Source: Allobosea lathyri
GTDB lineage: Bacteria; Pseudomonadota; Alphaproteobacteria; Rhizobiales; Beijerinckiaceae
NCBI RefSeq assembly: GCF_900108245.1
Contig: NZ_FNUY01000019.1
Span: forward strand, 1 to 64,000
Direction of reading: 5' to 3'
Length of the DNA stretch: 64,000 nucleotides
Below are positions 1 to 7,972 of the stretch, piece by piece. The notes under the pieces are model-generated. The model saw only the letters and a program-made list of their open reading frames with translations. It was not told the origin of the DNA and did not search any database. Every line of letters starts with the position of its first letter. Position 1 is the stretch's first letter. The position numbers were made by a program, and so were the translations under genes.

Positions 1-550
1 AACGAACATGCCCCGGCACGCCGCGCAGGATGAAGAGGTCCGACAAGACGTCAATGACATCGGTGGACTTGAGCTTCCGGTCTATCCGGATCGCGATGCA
101 TTCGCGGGTAAACTCGTCGACCACGTTCAACATGCGGAACTTCCGGCCATCATGGGTGCGATCCTCGACAAAGTCGTAGGACCAGACATGATTGGGATGC
201 TCCGGTCGCAGCCGCACGCAGGATCCATCGTTCAACCATAAGCGGCCTTTCTTCGGTTGCTTTGCAGGCACCTTGAGCCCTTCGCACCGCCAGATCCTCT
301 CGACACGTTTGACGTTCACGGCCCAACCTGACGAACGCAGCATCGCTGCGATCCGGCGATAGCCATAGCGGCCATACTGGGTCGCAAGCTCGATGATGTC
401 GGCTGTCAGCGCGGCCTCGTCGCTCCGTCCCACCGGCACCTTGCGTTGCGTAGATCGATGCTGCCCCAGGACCCGGCACGCCAACCGCTCCGACACGCCA
501 AACTTCATCATGGCGTGGTCGATGCAGCGTCGGCGGCGGGAGGGGCTCAG
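1..550 (-). CDS. IS3-family transposase OrfB, partial (DDE integrase domain)
   Basis: This frame stays open from about 550 to the left edge and lacks its C-terminus only because of the window limit. It begins in the -1 frame relative to the end of orfA and reads KLLSPSRRRRCIDH, then an HTH_21-like region (residues about 40-100, with YGRYGYRRIAAML), then the start of the rve integrase fold at HPNHVWSYDFVEDRT, whose Asp is the first residue of the DDE triad. The second Asp and the Glu would lie outside the window. In IS3 elements OrfB is normally made as an OrfAB fusion by programmed -1 frameshifting; the geometry here fits that. No stop interrupts the visible part, so the element may be intact. 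Confidence 0.8.
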   Translation of the reverse strand, partial: MSPSRRRRCIDHAMMKFGVSERLACRVLGQHRSTQRKVPVGRSDEAALTADIIELATQYGRYGYRRIAAMLRSSGWAVNVKRVERIWRCEGLKVPAKQPKKGRLWLNDGSCVRLRPEHPNHVWSYDFVEDRTHDGRKFRMLNVVDEFTRECIAIRIDRKLKSTDVIDVLSDLFILRGVPGHVR

Positions 551-834
551 AAGTTTCCCGAGGCGGCCTCCTTGAGAATGAGCTTCTCAAGCGTCAGATC
601 CGAGACAGCCTTCCGTAGCCGCTCGTTCTCCTTCTCCAGATCCTTCAGCCGTTTCACCTGGTCGCTCTTCAGGCCGCCAAACTCCTTGCGCCAACGGTAA
701 TAGGTGAATGCCGTCACACTGATCGTTCGGATCGCTTCCGCGACTGGGCGCCCCTGGGACAGCAGCACGTCGACCTGACGTAGCTTCGCGACGATCTCTT
801 CAGGCTTGTGCTTCTTCTGCGGCATTACGGGCAT
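547..834 (-). CDS. IS3-family transposase OrfA (helix-turn-helix protein)
   Basis: A 95-residue protein with an N-terminal HTH_Tnp_1 fold (KHKPEEIVAKLRQVDVLLSQ, then TAFTYYRWRKEFGG) and a C-terminal leucine-zipper-like helix (residues about 60-90, KDLEKENERLRKAVSDL). OrfA binds the element ends and regulates transposition; fused to OrfB it forms the active transposase. Length and architecture are normal for the family. It overlaps the start of orfB, as expected for a frameshift-controlled pair. Confidence 0.85.
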   Translation of the reverse strand: MPVMPQKKHKPEEIVAKLRQVDVLLSQGRPVAEAIRTISVTAFTYYRWRKEFGGLKSDQVKRLKDLEKENERLRKAVSDLTLEKLILKEAASGNF

Positions 835-1111
835 CCTCCAAAGGCTCGAAAGCCTACTTCAGGGAGGGCCACTTTTCAGGGGGCAGACCAAGTGCGCCAT
901 AAAGCGTTCGTGTGTACATACCAGATTCACATAGAGTTCTAAGATAAGAACATTTGTCGATATTTCCGGCCACGCATAGCTTCATGCCTTGGAAGTAGTT
1001 GGGCAGGTCATCGAGCGCGTCCTAGCGTCGCGGGCGTGTAGGCACGGTCAGTTCGATCCGAGCTCCCTGCACTCTGAAAAGTCCGCTCCCTGGAGGGAAT
1101 GCGATGGCAAG

Positions 1112-1774
1112 ATGTTCATCGATCTGACGCACGAATTTCACGATCGGATGCCGAGCCCGCGGCTTCGCGCCGGGGAAGTCGGGGTGCGTATCGAGCCGTA
1201 TCTCACGCACGCTGAGACGTCGGACGCCTACGATCATAAATCCGAGTTTGAGATCACCAAAGTCAGCTTTCAAACGTCCGTTGGAACTAAGCTCGATGCG
1301 CCGCGGCATAGGTTCAGAAATGGCGAGGATATTGGCACCATTGGCTTGGAGCGGCTGGTCGTCGAGGGAGTTGTGGTGGATGCTCGCCACTGCAAGCCGG
1401 GCCAAAGTCTCGGCCTGGCGGATATCGACCTGCCGGATGATCTCGCAGGCCGGGCGTTGCTGGTGAATTTTGGCTGGGATCTCCATTGGGGAACCCCCGC
1501 CTTCCATCAGCATCCCTATCTCTCACGCGAAGTCATCCAGCATCTGCTGAAATCGGGAACCTCCATTCTCGGCGTCGATTGCGCAAATGTCGATTCCACC
1601 GACGACATGGAGCGCCCTGCCCATACCTGGCTCCTCGGCCAAGGCTGCCTGATCGTCGAGAACCTAAGGGACCTGGCCCGACTGCACGGTAAGTCCTTCA
1701 GGTTCTTCGCCATACCGCTGCCAGCCAGAGGGGCAGCTGCGTTTCCGATACGAGCGTTCGCAGAGCTTCGCTGA
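1112..1774 (+). CDS. cyclase-family hydrolase (kynurenine formamidase-like), altered metal motif
   Basis: A 220-residue member of the cyclase family (PF04199), whose members are metal-dependent amide or ester hydrolases such as arylformamidase. It has the family start MFIDLTHEF and the motif region at residues 56-66. The usual motif is HxGTHxDxPxH; here it reads SVGTKLDAPRH, so the first His is Ser56 and the second is Lys60, while Asp62 and His66 remain. Several cyclase subgroups also lack the first His, so this may be a subgroup feature rather than decay. Start chosen at the ATG in front of FIDLTHEF; GGAGGG at 1092-1097 is a distant but plausible ribosome site. A longer reading from 989 has no family similarity at its front. 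It is followed by the sulfite exporter and sulfite-oxidase genes; substrate unknown. Confidence 0.75.
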   Translation: MFIDLTHEFHDRMPSPRLRAGEVGVRIEPYLTHAETSDAYDHKSEFEITKVSFQTSVGTKLDAPRHRFRNGEDIGTIGLERLVVEGVVVDARHCKPGQSLGLADIDLPDDLAGRALLVNFGWDLHWGTPAFHQHPYLSREVIQHLLKSGTSILGVDCANVDSTDDMERPAHTWLLGQGCLIVENLRDLARLHGKSFRFFAIPLPARGAAAFPIRAFAELR

Positions 1775-1981
1775 AAGGCCGCGAATTCTACCAGAGGTCA
1801 GCTCCGTTTGACTCGCTGGGCCGCAGGGCTCGCATGTTCGCCGCGAGCTCACACCGTCGGAGGCCGCCTCAGCCCATCGTTGCGGGAAAACCCGCGCCGA
1901 ACTGACGCAACCATTCCGCATGGCGCGTGCGGATACGGATAGAAGCCGCCGTGCCCCCCGTGTCCCAGACCTGGATCGACA

Positions 1982-2706
1982 ATGCTTGAAGTTGCTGTCG
2001 CCATTTTCGCATTCCTGTTCGCAGGCACCATCAAGGGCCTCTCCGGCTTTGGCCTACCTCTCGTCGCCCTGCCGATACTCGCGATGGTCCTGGACTTGCC
2101 AACATCAATCGCGATCCTCGCCCTTCCGACTGTTCTCACGAATGTCTGGCAAATCATCGAGTTTCGGGAGCGGGCCGGAGAAGTTCGACCGCTTCTGACT
2201 TTCTTCGTCGTTGGCGGCGTCGGCGTGATGCTGGGGTCACTCTTTCTCGTCTCTGCACCGGAATCCTTGCTTAAGACGGCGTTGGGGGTAGTGATCTTCG
2301 CCTATCTGGCGTTACGCATCTCGCGACCGAGCTTCCACCTGACCCGCCAAATTGCGAAACAGCTTGCTCCTTTCGTAGGGCTGGCCGCAGGTGTGTTGCA
2401 CGGACTAGCAGGTCTTTCCGCGCCGATCAGCGTGACGTTCGTTCATGCCATGAGGAGAGAGCGCGAAACGATGGTATTCCTGATTTCCGCCATCTTTCTC
2501 GCCTTCACCTCGCAACCTTGGCGGCCATCGGCCGGGTTGGGATCCAGAATCTGGCGTTTGGTTTTGCAGCGTTGATACCCAGCCTGATCGGGACCGCTTT
2601 CGGCAGTAAGCTGGCTGGGCGCCTCTCGACTATCGTCATCGACCGGCTGGTGCTGAGCATTCTGGGCGTGATGGCCGCGCAACTCACGTTCGGACCTTGG
2701 ATCTGA
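1982..2706 (+). pseudogene. TauE/SafE-family sulfite/organosulfonate exporter, frameshifted
   Basis: The first part (1982 to about 2515) gives the N-terminal repeat of a TauE/SafE membrane protein, with the hallmark FAGTIKGLSGFGLPLVALP and several hydrophobic segments. The frame then breaks: the first frame stops at 2575, but the next frame continues the family from about 2512 (TLAAIGRVGIQNLAFGFAAL through to the stop at 2706). Joined, the two halves make a normal family length of about 240 residues. Members export sulfite or sulfonates from the cytoplasm. Either a true pseudogene or a sequencing error near 2509-2516. The neighbouring sulfite-oxidase gene makes a sulfite-handling role reasonable. 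Confidence 0.8.
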
Positions 2707-2844
2707 GCAACCGGCCTGCCCGTATACCAAAATCACATCGCCAGCTTGCCTCGTAGCATTTTCAGCGATGGGATGCGGCGATTAGGCTAGCCGCCTGAAG
2801 CTCGCGATGCAGAGCGAGCGGTGGGTAAGGGGCGGAGGCTGCTT

Positions 2845-3843
2845 ATGAGCCGGTACTGGGTGGAAGGTGTCAACCTTCCCAATCTCAAGCAGCCGCCGGT
2901 CAAGGACCTGCGTACATTTTGGACCCCTACAGACAAGGTGTTCTTGCTGAACCACGTCGGCGTGCCCCGCACCGACGGGGCCGAGAGGTCAATCGCCATC
3001 AAGGGCCTCGTCGCGCGCGAAACCACGATCGCCATCGACGACCTTCGCGGGATGCCGCAGCACGAGGTTGCCGCATTCCACGAATGTGCCGGCCACCCGC
3101 TCCATCCCACGGTTGCCGTACGTCGAGTAGCGAATGTCGTCTGGAAAGGCGTTCCGCTGAAGCATGTGCTGGCCAAGGCCGGCGTGCGACCGGAAGCGCG
3201 CTTCGTTTGGTCCGCTGGCGCCGATGGTGGCGACTATCACGGCATCGATATCCCGGCCTTCGTCAAGGACCTGCCGATCGGGGAGGCCGAGCGCGGCGAC
3301 GTGATGCTGGCGTTGCAGATGAACGGCGCCGACCTCGACGCCGTTCGCGGCGGGCCCGTTCGGCTCGTCGTGCCAGGCTACTACGGGACGAATTCGACGA
3401 AATGGCTCGTTGGGCTGGACCTCCAGCCCGAGCGTTCGCCGGGCTATTTCACGACGGTCATGTACAATGATCGCCGGACCGAGAATGGCCGCGAGATCGC
3501 AACGCCGGTCTGGCGGGTCGCCCCTCATTCGATCATCGTCGAACCAGCGCACGCCCAGCAGCTGGTGCTCGGTCGAGAGAGTCGCATCAGGGGCTGGGCC
3601 TGGGGTGCCGACCCGATCCGCACCGTGGAGGTCAGCACCGACGGCGGCGCGACCTGGATAGCGGCGAAGGTCGAGCCGCGCGTCCAGCATTCATGGCAGG
3701 AATTCTCGCTGGCCTGGAGCCCGACAAGCGCCGGCGACTATTGCCTCCGGTGCCGCGCCATCGACGAGCACGGCAGAGGTCAGCCGCACGAGGATGCAAG
3801 AAACAGCGTCTTCTCAATCGATGTCTGCATATCGAATCCCTGA
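2845..3843 (+). CDS. sulfite-oxidase-family molybdopterin enzyme (SorA/SoxC-type)
   Basis: A 332-residue protein with an oxidoreductase molybdopterin-binding domain (residues about 30-200) and a C-terminal Mo-co dimerisation domain (about 210-330, ending GDYCLRCRAIDEHG). The Mo-ligating cysteine is visible as Cys81 in FHECAGHP, matching the family ECAGN/RCAGN motif. Family members oxidise sulfite or related sulfur compounds, usually in the periplasm. No signal peptide is evident from the chosen start, so location is uncertain. Start: ATG 2845 has GGAGG at 2834-2838; a GTG at 2821 in frame is less likely. Placed 24 bases ahead of the beta-propeller gene. Confidence 0.8.
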   Translation: MSRYWVEGVNLPNLKQPPVKDLRTFWTPTDKVFLLNHVGVPRTDGAERSIAIKGLVARETTIAIDDLRGMPQHEVAAFHECAGHPLHPTVAVRRVANVVWKGVPLKHVLAKAGVRPEARFVWSAGADGGDYHGIDIPAFVKDLPIGEAERGDVMLALQMNGADLDAVRGGPVRLVVPGYYGTNSTKWLVGLDLQPERSPGYFTTVMYNDRRTENGREIATPVWRVAPHSIIVEPAHAQQLVLGRESRIRGWAWGADPIRTVEVSTDGGATWIAAKVEPRVQHSWQEFSLAWSPTSAGDYCLRCRAIDEHGRGQPHEDARNSVFSIDVCISNP

Positions 3844-3866
3844 ATCGCAAGCGGAACGCTATCACC

Positions 3867-5144
3867 ATGACTGACTCTTCACCTGTCGCGCGTCAAATCG
3901 GCGACGACTCGTTCAATTACTTCTTCGGCTACTACAACAAGACGAACTGGGATGAGAGCGGCCGCTTCCTGCTTGCCCATCAGGTGCCGTGGGTCAATCA
4001 CAGGATCGAAGCCAATCTCAGCGCGCGCGTCGGCTACTTCGACACGCATTCTGGCGATCGCTTCACCACCATCGGAGAAACGACGGCGTGGAACTGGCAG
4101 ATGGGCGCACAACTGCAATGGCTGGGGGGGCAGCCGCGGCCAACGGTGATCTACAACGCGCGACGTTTCGGAACGCAGGACCGGTTTCCGGGGTTCTGCA
4201 GCGTCGTCCAGGAGATCGAAACGGGCCAGGAACGGCGCCTGCCGCTGCCCATCTATGTCGCCTCTCCCGACGGCCGCTGGGGTTTGTCCGTCAATTATCG
4301 ACGCCTGTGGGTGGCTCACCAGACCATTGGTTACAGCGAACTCGGCGCCGCGTCGGAGCTCGATCCCTACCCGCAGGACGATGGAATCTACCGCATGGAC
4401 CTGTCCAGTGGAGCCTACGATCTGCTCATCAGCTACGCAGCGCTGCGCGCGTTCCACCCAAAAGACTCCATGCAGAAGGCCCTGCACTGGGTCAGCCATA
4501 TCGAGATCAACCCCAGCTCGAACCGGATCTTGTTCCTGCACCGCTGGACGGAGCGGGTTGCCGACGAAACCTGCTTCCTGCACCGACTAATCACGGTCAA
4601 TCCCGACGGCTCCGACATGCGGCTGCTGGAATGCTCGGACCATCCCCTGCCGCATTTGGAAGCGGATTTCGATCCCAGCTCCGTGGGCACGTTCGATTAC
4701 GAGAAATCCGAATACCAGATTTCCCACCCGCTATGGAAAGACGACCGTCACATCATCGTCTGGGGGCCACATGCTGGCGAGATTCACTACCATCTCTATG
4801 AGGATGCGGCCGACGGGTCCGTGCAGGTCATCGGGCGCGACATTCTGACAGAGAACGGCCATATGAGCTTTTCGCCCACGAACCAGCGCTGGATGATCAG
4901 CGATACCTATCCGGATTCGCAGACATCGATCCGGGAGCTCTTCCTGTTCGACATGGACGACGAAAGCCGGACATCCCTCGGCGGCTTCTACACCAGCCCC
5001 GATCTCGGCAAGGAAAACCGGTGCGACCTGCACCCGAGATGGAGCCCGGACGGAACACAGGTCTGCATCGACTCGATCCACGAGGCGCGCCGACGGCTGT
5101 ATGTCGCCGATGTAAGCTCGATCGTAACAAGCGCTGGGCGCTGA
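3867..5144 (+). CDS. TolB/WD40-like beta-propeller protein (oligogalacturonate lyase-like fold)
   Basis: A 425-residue protein rich in propeller-blade signatures: NYFFGYYNKTNWDESGRFLL near the start, YVASPDGRWGLSVNY, GHMSFSPTNQRWMISD and LHPRWSPDGTQVCIDS near the end. This PD40-type pattern is seen in TolB-like and oligogalacturonate-lyase-like proteins. No signal peptide or membrane segment is apparent, so it is probably cytoplasmic. No catalytic residue can be assigned with confidence. The ATG at 3867 lies 23 bases after the molybdoenzyme stop; upstream codons in the same frame overlap that gene and carry no propeller sequence. Function unknown; co-transcription with the molybdoenzyme is likely. 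Confidence 0.6.
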   Translation: MTDSSPVARQIGDDSFNYFFGYYNKTNWDESGRFLLAHQVPWVNHRIEANLSARVGYFDTHSGDRFTTIGETTAWNWQMGAQLQWLGGQPRPTVIYNARRFGTQDRFPGFCSVVQEIETGQERRLPLPIYVASPDGRWGLSVNYRRLWVAHQTIGYSELGAASELDPYPQDDGIYRMDLSSGAYDLLISYAALRAFHPKDSMQKALHWVSHIEINPSSNRILFLHRWTERVADETCFLHRLITVNPDGSDMRLLECSDHPLPHLEADFDPSSVGTFDYEKSEYQISHPLWKDDRHIIVWGPHAGEIHYHLYEDAADGSVQVIGRDILTENGHMSFSPTNQRWMISDTYPDSQTSIRELFLFDMDDESRTSLGGFYTSPDLGKENRCDLHPRWSPDGTQVCIDSIHEARRRLYVADVSSIVTSAGR

Positions 5145-5185
5145 CTGGCGACCCCGCCTGTTTTGGCTGTTTCACGCACAGCGAT

Positions 5186-5213
5186 GGCAGCCTCGTTTAC
5201 GACCGAGGCTGCC
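5186..5213. repeat. perfect 10-bp hairpin with 8-base loop
   Basis: GGCAGCCTCG at 5186-5195 pairs with CGAGGCTGCC at 5204-5213. It lies about 40 bases after the propeller gene stop, where a transcription end would be expected, but no run of T follows, so it is not a standard intrinsic terminator. It is directly followed by GGCGGCCGGCC-type sequence similar to the hairpins at 7903 and 60028. Confidence 0.6.
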
Positions 5214-5254
5214 GGCGGCCGGCCCTCACGGGCGCTTTGCCTGGTCGGGGATAA

Positions 5255-5275
5255 TGTATATCAATCTGACATACA
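5255..5275. promoter_or_regulatory. candidate operator upstream of the amidase gene
   Basis: TGTATAT at 5255-5261 and ACATACA at 5269-5275 form an inverted repeat with six of seven bases pairing and a 7-base spacer. It lies in an AT-rich stretch about 55 bases ahead of the amidase start. No regulator gene for this operon is present nearby, so this is a pattern only. Confidence 0.35.
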
Positions 5276-5329
5276 TACCCTTCCAAATATCATTTACTGA
5301 ACTAGCATAGCCATTCCTAGAGTAGCGCC

Positions 5330-6634
5330 ATGGAGACGCTGCTCACATCTCGGCCATCGGTCGGTTCGGCCAGGGCGATTGCCCGGTCGATCCGGGAGGG
5401 ACGCGCGACCGCCGAGGCTGTCGTAAGCAAAAGCCTGGAACGCGCCGCCGCATCGGAGGCAGTTCTCCAGGCATGGCACGCCTTTGAACCAGAGCTCGCT
5501 CTGGAGCAGGCCCGACGCCTCGACCGGCAACCGGCAAAGGGCCTTCTCCACGGCGTGCCGATCGCGATCAAGGACTTGAGCGATACGTCCGACCTTCCGA
5601 CTGCATACGGATCTCCAGTCTACCGGGATCATCGTCCCGCAATGGACGCCGCTTGCGTCGCGGCGCTGAGAGCGGCCGGCGCGGTCGTGCTCGGCAAGAC
5701 GGCGACCGTCGAGTTCGGCGCCAGCAGGCCCTGCGCCACGACCAATCCTCACAACCCGCTGCACACGCCCGGTGGCTCGTCGGCGGGCTCGGCCGCCGTC
5801 GTCGCCGACGGCCAGGTTTCTCTCTCTACGGGCACGCAGACCGGTGGCTCGATCATTCGCCCGGCCGCGTTCTGCGGCGTCGTCGGATTCAAGCCGACCT
5901 TCGGCAGCATCGCGGTCGCTGGAACGAAGTCCTACGCCTGGTCGCTCGATACGGTCGGGGGGTTCGCGAACTCTGTGGCGGATGTTTCTCTCCTGTTCGA
6001 GGCCATGAGCGGGCACGAACGAAGCCGGTTTGATGAGAGTGACTGCAGGCCTCCAAGGATCGGTATTTTCCTGGGCCCCTTCGCCGACGTCGCCGCCCCT
6101 TCGACGGTCGATGCTCTGATGCGCGTCGCTGCCGCCTGCAGCCGCGCCGGGGCGACCGTGCGCGAGATCGATGCTCCCGCAATTTTTCGACACACGCTGG
6201 AATGGCAGCGGGCAATCTCCCGATACGAGATGGGACGCTCGCTGCTGCCGGAGACGCGTGCCTTCTCGCCGGAAGAGCTCGGCGAAGTGCTGCTGGCTGA
6301 AATCAGGGCCGGACAAGCCGTTCCCGAAACCTCTTACATCGCCGCGAAGGCCGGAGCCTCCAGGCTGGCAACCGAATTGCAATCGCTTTTCGCCGACACG
6401 GACCTGCTGCTCGCGCTGTCCACGCCAGGCGAGGCACCCTTTGGACTCGCCTCGACGGGGGACGCTACCTTCTGTCTGGGTTGGTCCCTGCTGGGCCTGC
6501 CAACGCTCAACCTGCCTGCCGGTACCGGGCCGCAGAACCTTCCCCTGGGGGTGCAGCTCGTGGGCCCGCGCTACGGCGACGAATGCCTCCTGCGGTTCGC
6601 CGCATGGGTCGAACGCGTTGTTTCGGACGCATAA
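5330..6634 (+). CDS. amidase-signature (AS) family amidase
   Basis: A 434-residue amidase-signature enzyme, hydrolysing a carboxamide to acid and ammonia or amine. The Ser-cisSer-Lys triad is visible: Lys81 in PIAIKDLSDT, Ser150 in TPGGSSAGSAA, and nucleophile Ser174 in TQTGGSIIRPA; the 24-residue spacing between the two serines is the family norm. Length is typical. The start at 5330 has only a weak ribosome site but no better in-frame choice. It ends 16 bases before the triple RidA gene, and the two are probably co-transcribed with the ABC importer that follows, suggesting uptake and hydrolysis of an amide whose products yield reactive enamine/imine intermediates. Substrate unknown. Confidence 0.85.
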   Translation: METLLTSRPSVGSARAIARSIREGRATAEAVVSKSLERAAASEAVLQAWHAFEPELALEQARRLDRQPAKGLLHGVPIAIKDLSDTSDLPTAYGSPVYRDHRPAMDAACVAALRAAGAVVLGKTATVEFGASRPCATTNPHNPLHTPGGSSAGSAAVVADGQVSLSTGTQTGGSIIRPAAFCGVVGFKPTFGSIAVAGTKSYAWSLDTVGGFANSVADVSLLFEAMSGHERSRFDESDCRPPRIGIFLGPFADVAAPSTVDALMRVAAACSRAGATVREIDAPAIFRHTLEWQRAISRYEMGRSLLPETRAFSPEELGEVLLAEIRAGQAVPETSYIAAKAGASRLATELQSLFADTDLLLALSTPGEAPFGLASTGDATFCLGWSLLGLPTLNLPAGTGPQNLPLGVQLVGPRYGDECLLRFAAWVERVVSDA

Positions 6635-6650
6635 AAAAGGAAGAAGCTTC

Positions 6651-7889
6651 ATGAGTTTCGCAGAGGACCGTCAGCTCCGGTATATTCGTACGGACGGAAT
6701 CGCAGCGCCGATCTGGCAGTCAGACGCCGTTCGGGCGGGTGACTTCGTCTTTACATCCGCCGCGCTGGCGACGGATTGGCTCAACGGCATCGCTCCGGAG
6801 GCGGCGACCAACGAACACCTTCCGTATCTGGCGACGCCCTCGGAGCGGCAAACGGAATACATCCTCCGCTCTCTCGCCCGGACGCTTGAACTCGCCGGCA
6901 GTTCGCTCGATCATGTGGTCAAGGCGCATGTTTTTTTGTTGGCCGGCGAGGAATTTCCGGGCTTCGACCGCGTCTGGAAGCGGTTCTTTCCCACCCCCCC
7001 GACCCGCACCACCGTCGGTGCCGCCGGGTTGCTTGTTCCCGGCGCCCGGGTGGAGATCGCGCTGATCGCGCTGGCCTCCGATGGCGCGTCGAAGAAAACT
7101 CCCGCGAAGTCGGACGCGCCCCGCCCCCTGACCAAAAAGGTCGAGGCGATGTCGGCGGGCGATTTCGTCTTCACCTCGGGCCAACTGGCGCACAACGCCG
7201 TCGACGGCGTGCCGCCGGAAGCGGGCGGCAAGGGCGCCGATGCCGATATGCGCAAGCAGTCCGATTACACGCTGCGCAACATGTTCAAGTCGCTGGCGGC
7301 AGCCGGGGCCGAGCCGAAAGACATCGTTAAATGCCAGGCCCTACTCCTCGACACCCCTCTGGAGGACGGCTTCCTCCAGGCCTGGGAGGGCGCCGTGCCC
7401 CGGCCCGCGGCGGTGGCCGTGACCGGCATCGGCTCGCTGCTGGTGACCGATACGATCATCGAGATCGATCTCACCGCCTATAAGGGCTCAGACCGGCGCG
7501 TGGCGCCCGCGACGACCGCGCGCGGGCCCGAGGCCATCGGCTGCGGCGACCTCGTCTTCTCGGCCGGCATTTTCCCCGGATTCGACACGGGCAGGCTTCC
7601 GGAAGATTGCGTCGTGCATTCCGCCTACCCGCATTATTCGTCCGCAATTCAGCTCCAGACGAACTGGGTGCTCGACCGGCTCGACGCAGCCCTGAAGTCG
7701 GTCGACAGCGACCTCTCCCGCGTCGCAAAGGCGCAGATCTTCCTGACTGATCTCGACGATTTTCCGCAGTTCGATCAGACTTGGCGTTCGCGTTTTCCGC
7801 ATGCGCCAGCACGATCCGTTGTGAAGGCGTCGCCGCTTCCATTGGCCGAAGCAAGAATCGCGATCGAGGTGATCGCGGTCACGGCCTGA
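6651..7889 (+). CDS. three tandem RidA (YjgF/YER057c/UK114) domains in one protein
   Basis: A 412-residue protein in which the RidA fold occurs three times, at about residues 15-142, 160-278 and 290-411; each begins near a GDFVFTS or GDLVFSA strand and ends with the LVPGARVEI-type segment. Ordinary RidA is about 130 residues and forms a homotrimer with active sites between subunits. Here the three copies could fold as a covalent trimer. Family key residues differ: copy 1 has Arg119 and Glu135; copy 2 has Arg251-Pro252 out of register and Glu271; copy 3 has Arg388 but Ala404 in place of the Glu. RidA hydrolyses reactive imines from amino acid metabolism. The start at 6651 has AAGGAAG at 6637-6643. 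It lies between the amidase and an amino acid importer. Confidence 0.85.
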   Translation: MSFAEDRQLRYIRTDGIAAPIWQSDAVRAGDFVFTSAALATDWLNGIAPEAATNEHLPYLATPSERQTEYILRSLARTLELAGSSLDHVVKAHVFLLAGEEFPGFDRVWKRFFPTPPTRTTVGAAGLLVPGARVEIALIALASDGASKKTPAKSDAPRPLTKKVEAMSAGDFVFTSGQLAHNAVDGVPPEAGGKGADADMRKQSDYTLRNMFKSLAAAGAEPKDIVKCQALLLDTPLEDGFLQAWEGAVPRPAAVAVTGIGSLLVTDTIIEIDLTAYKGSDRRVAPATTARGPEAIGCGDLVFSAGIFPGFDTGRLPEDCVVHSAYPHYSSAIQLQTNWVLDRLDAALKSVDSDLSRVAKAQIFLTDLDDFPQFDQTWRSRFPHAPARSVVKASPLPLAEARIAIEVIAVTA

Positions 7890-7902
7890 GCCGCCAGACA
7901 TC

Positions 7903-7931
7903 GTGACGGCCGGCCGGCGGCCGGCCGTCAC
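7903..7931. repeat. perfect 13-bp GGCCGGC-rich hairpin
   Basis: GTGACGGCCGGCC at 7903-7915 is the exact complement of GGCCGGCCGTCAC at 7919-7931, with a 3-base loop. It sits in the 83-base gap between the triple RidA gene and the ABC binding-protein gene. No T run follows. A position inside an operon suggests an mRNA-stabilising or attenuating hairpin rather than an end of transcription. Confidence 0.65.
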
Positions 7932-7972
7932 ATCGATGCAGCTCGACAACATAAACAAAAAAGGGGAATACG

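Larger units (their letters stand above)
1..890 (-). mobile_element. IS3-family insertion sequence, partial (cut by left window edge)
   Basis: The element carries the two overlapping reading frames typical of IS3 (orfA 547-834 and orfB from about 550 leftwards off the window). The probable outer end is near 890, where the minus strand begins TGGTCTGCCCCCTGAAAAG, a terminal sequence that resembles the ends of IS3 elements of the IS407-like group. The other end lies outside the window, so target duplication cannot be tested. The exact end is inferred. Confidence 0.75.

Noticed and set aside
5186..5213. Intrinsic terminator after the beta-propeller gene
   Set aside because: The stem is perfect but GC-rich sequence follows, with no T run.
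5294..6652. A 452-codon open reading on the minus strand
   Set aside because: Antisense to the amidase, whose catalytic triad is visible on the plus strand; composition is that of a shadow frame.
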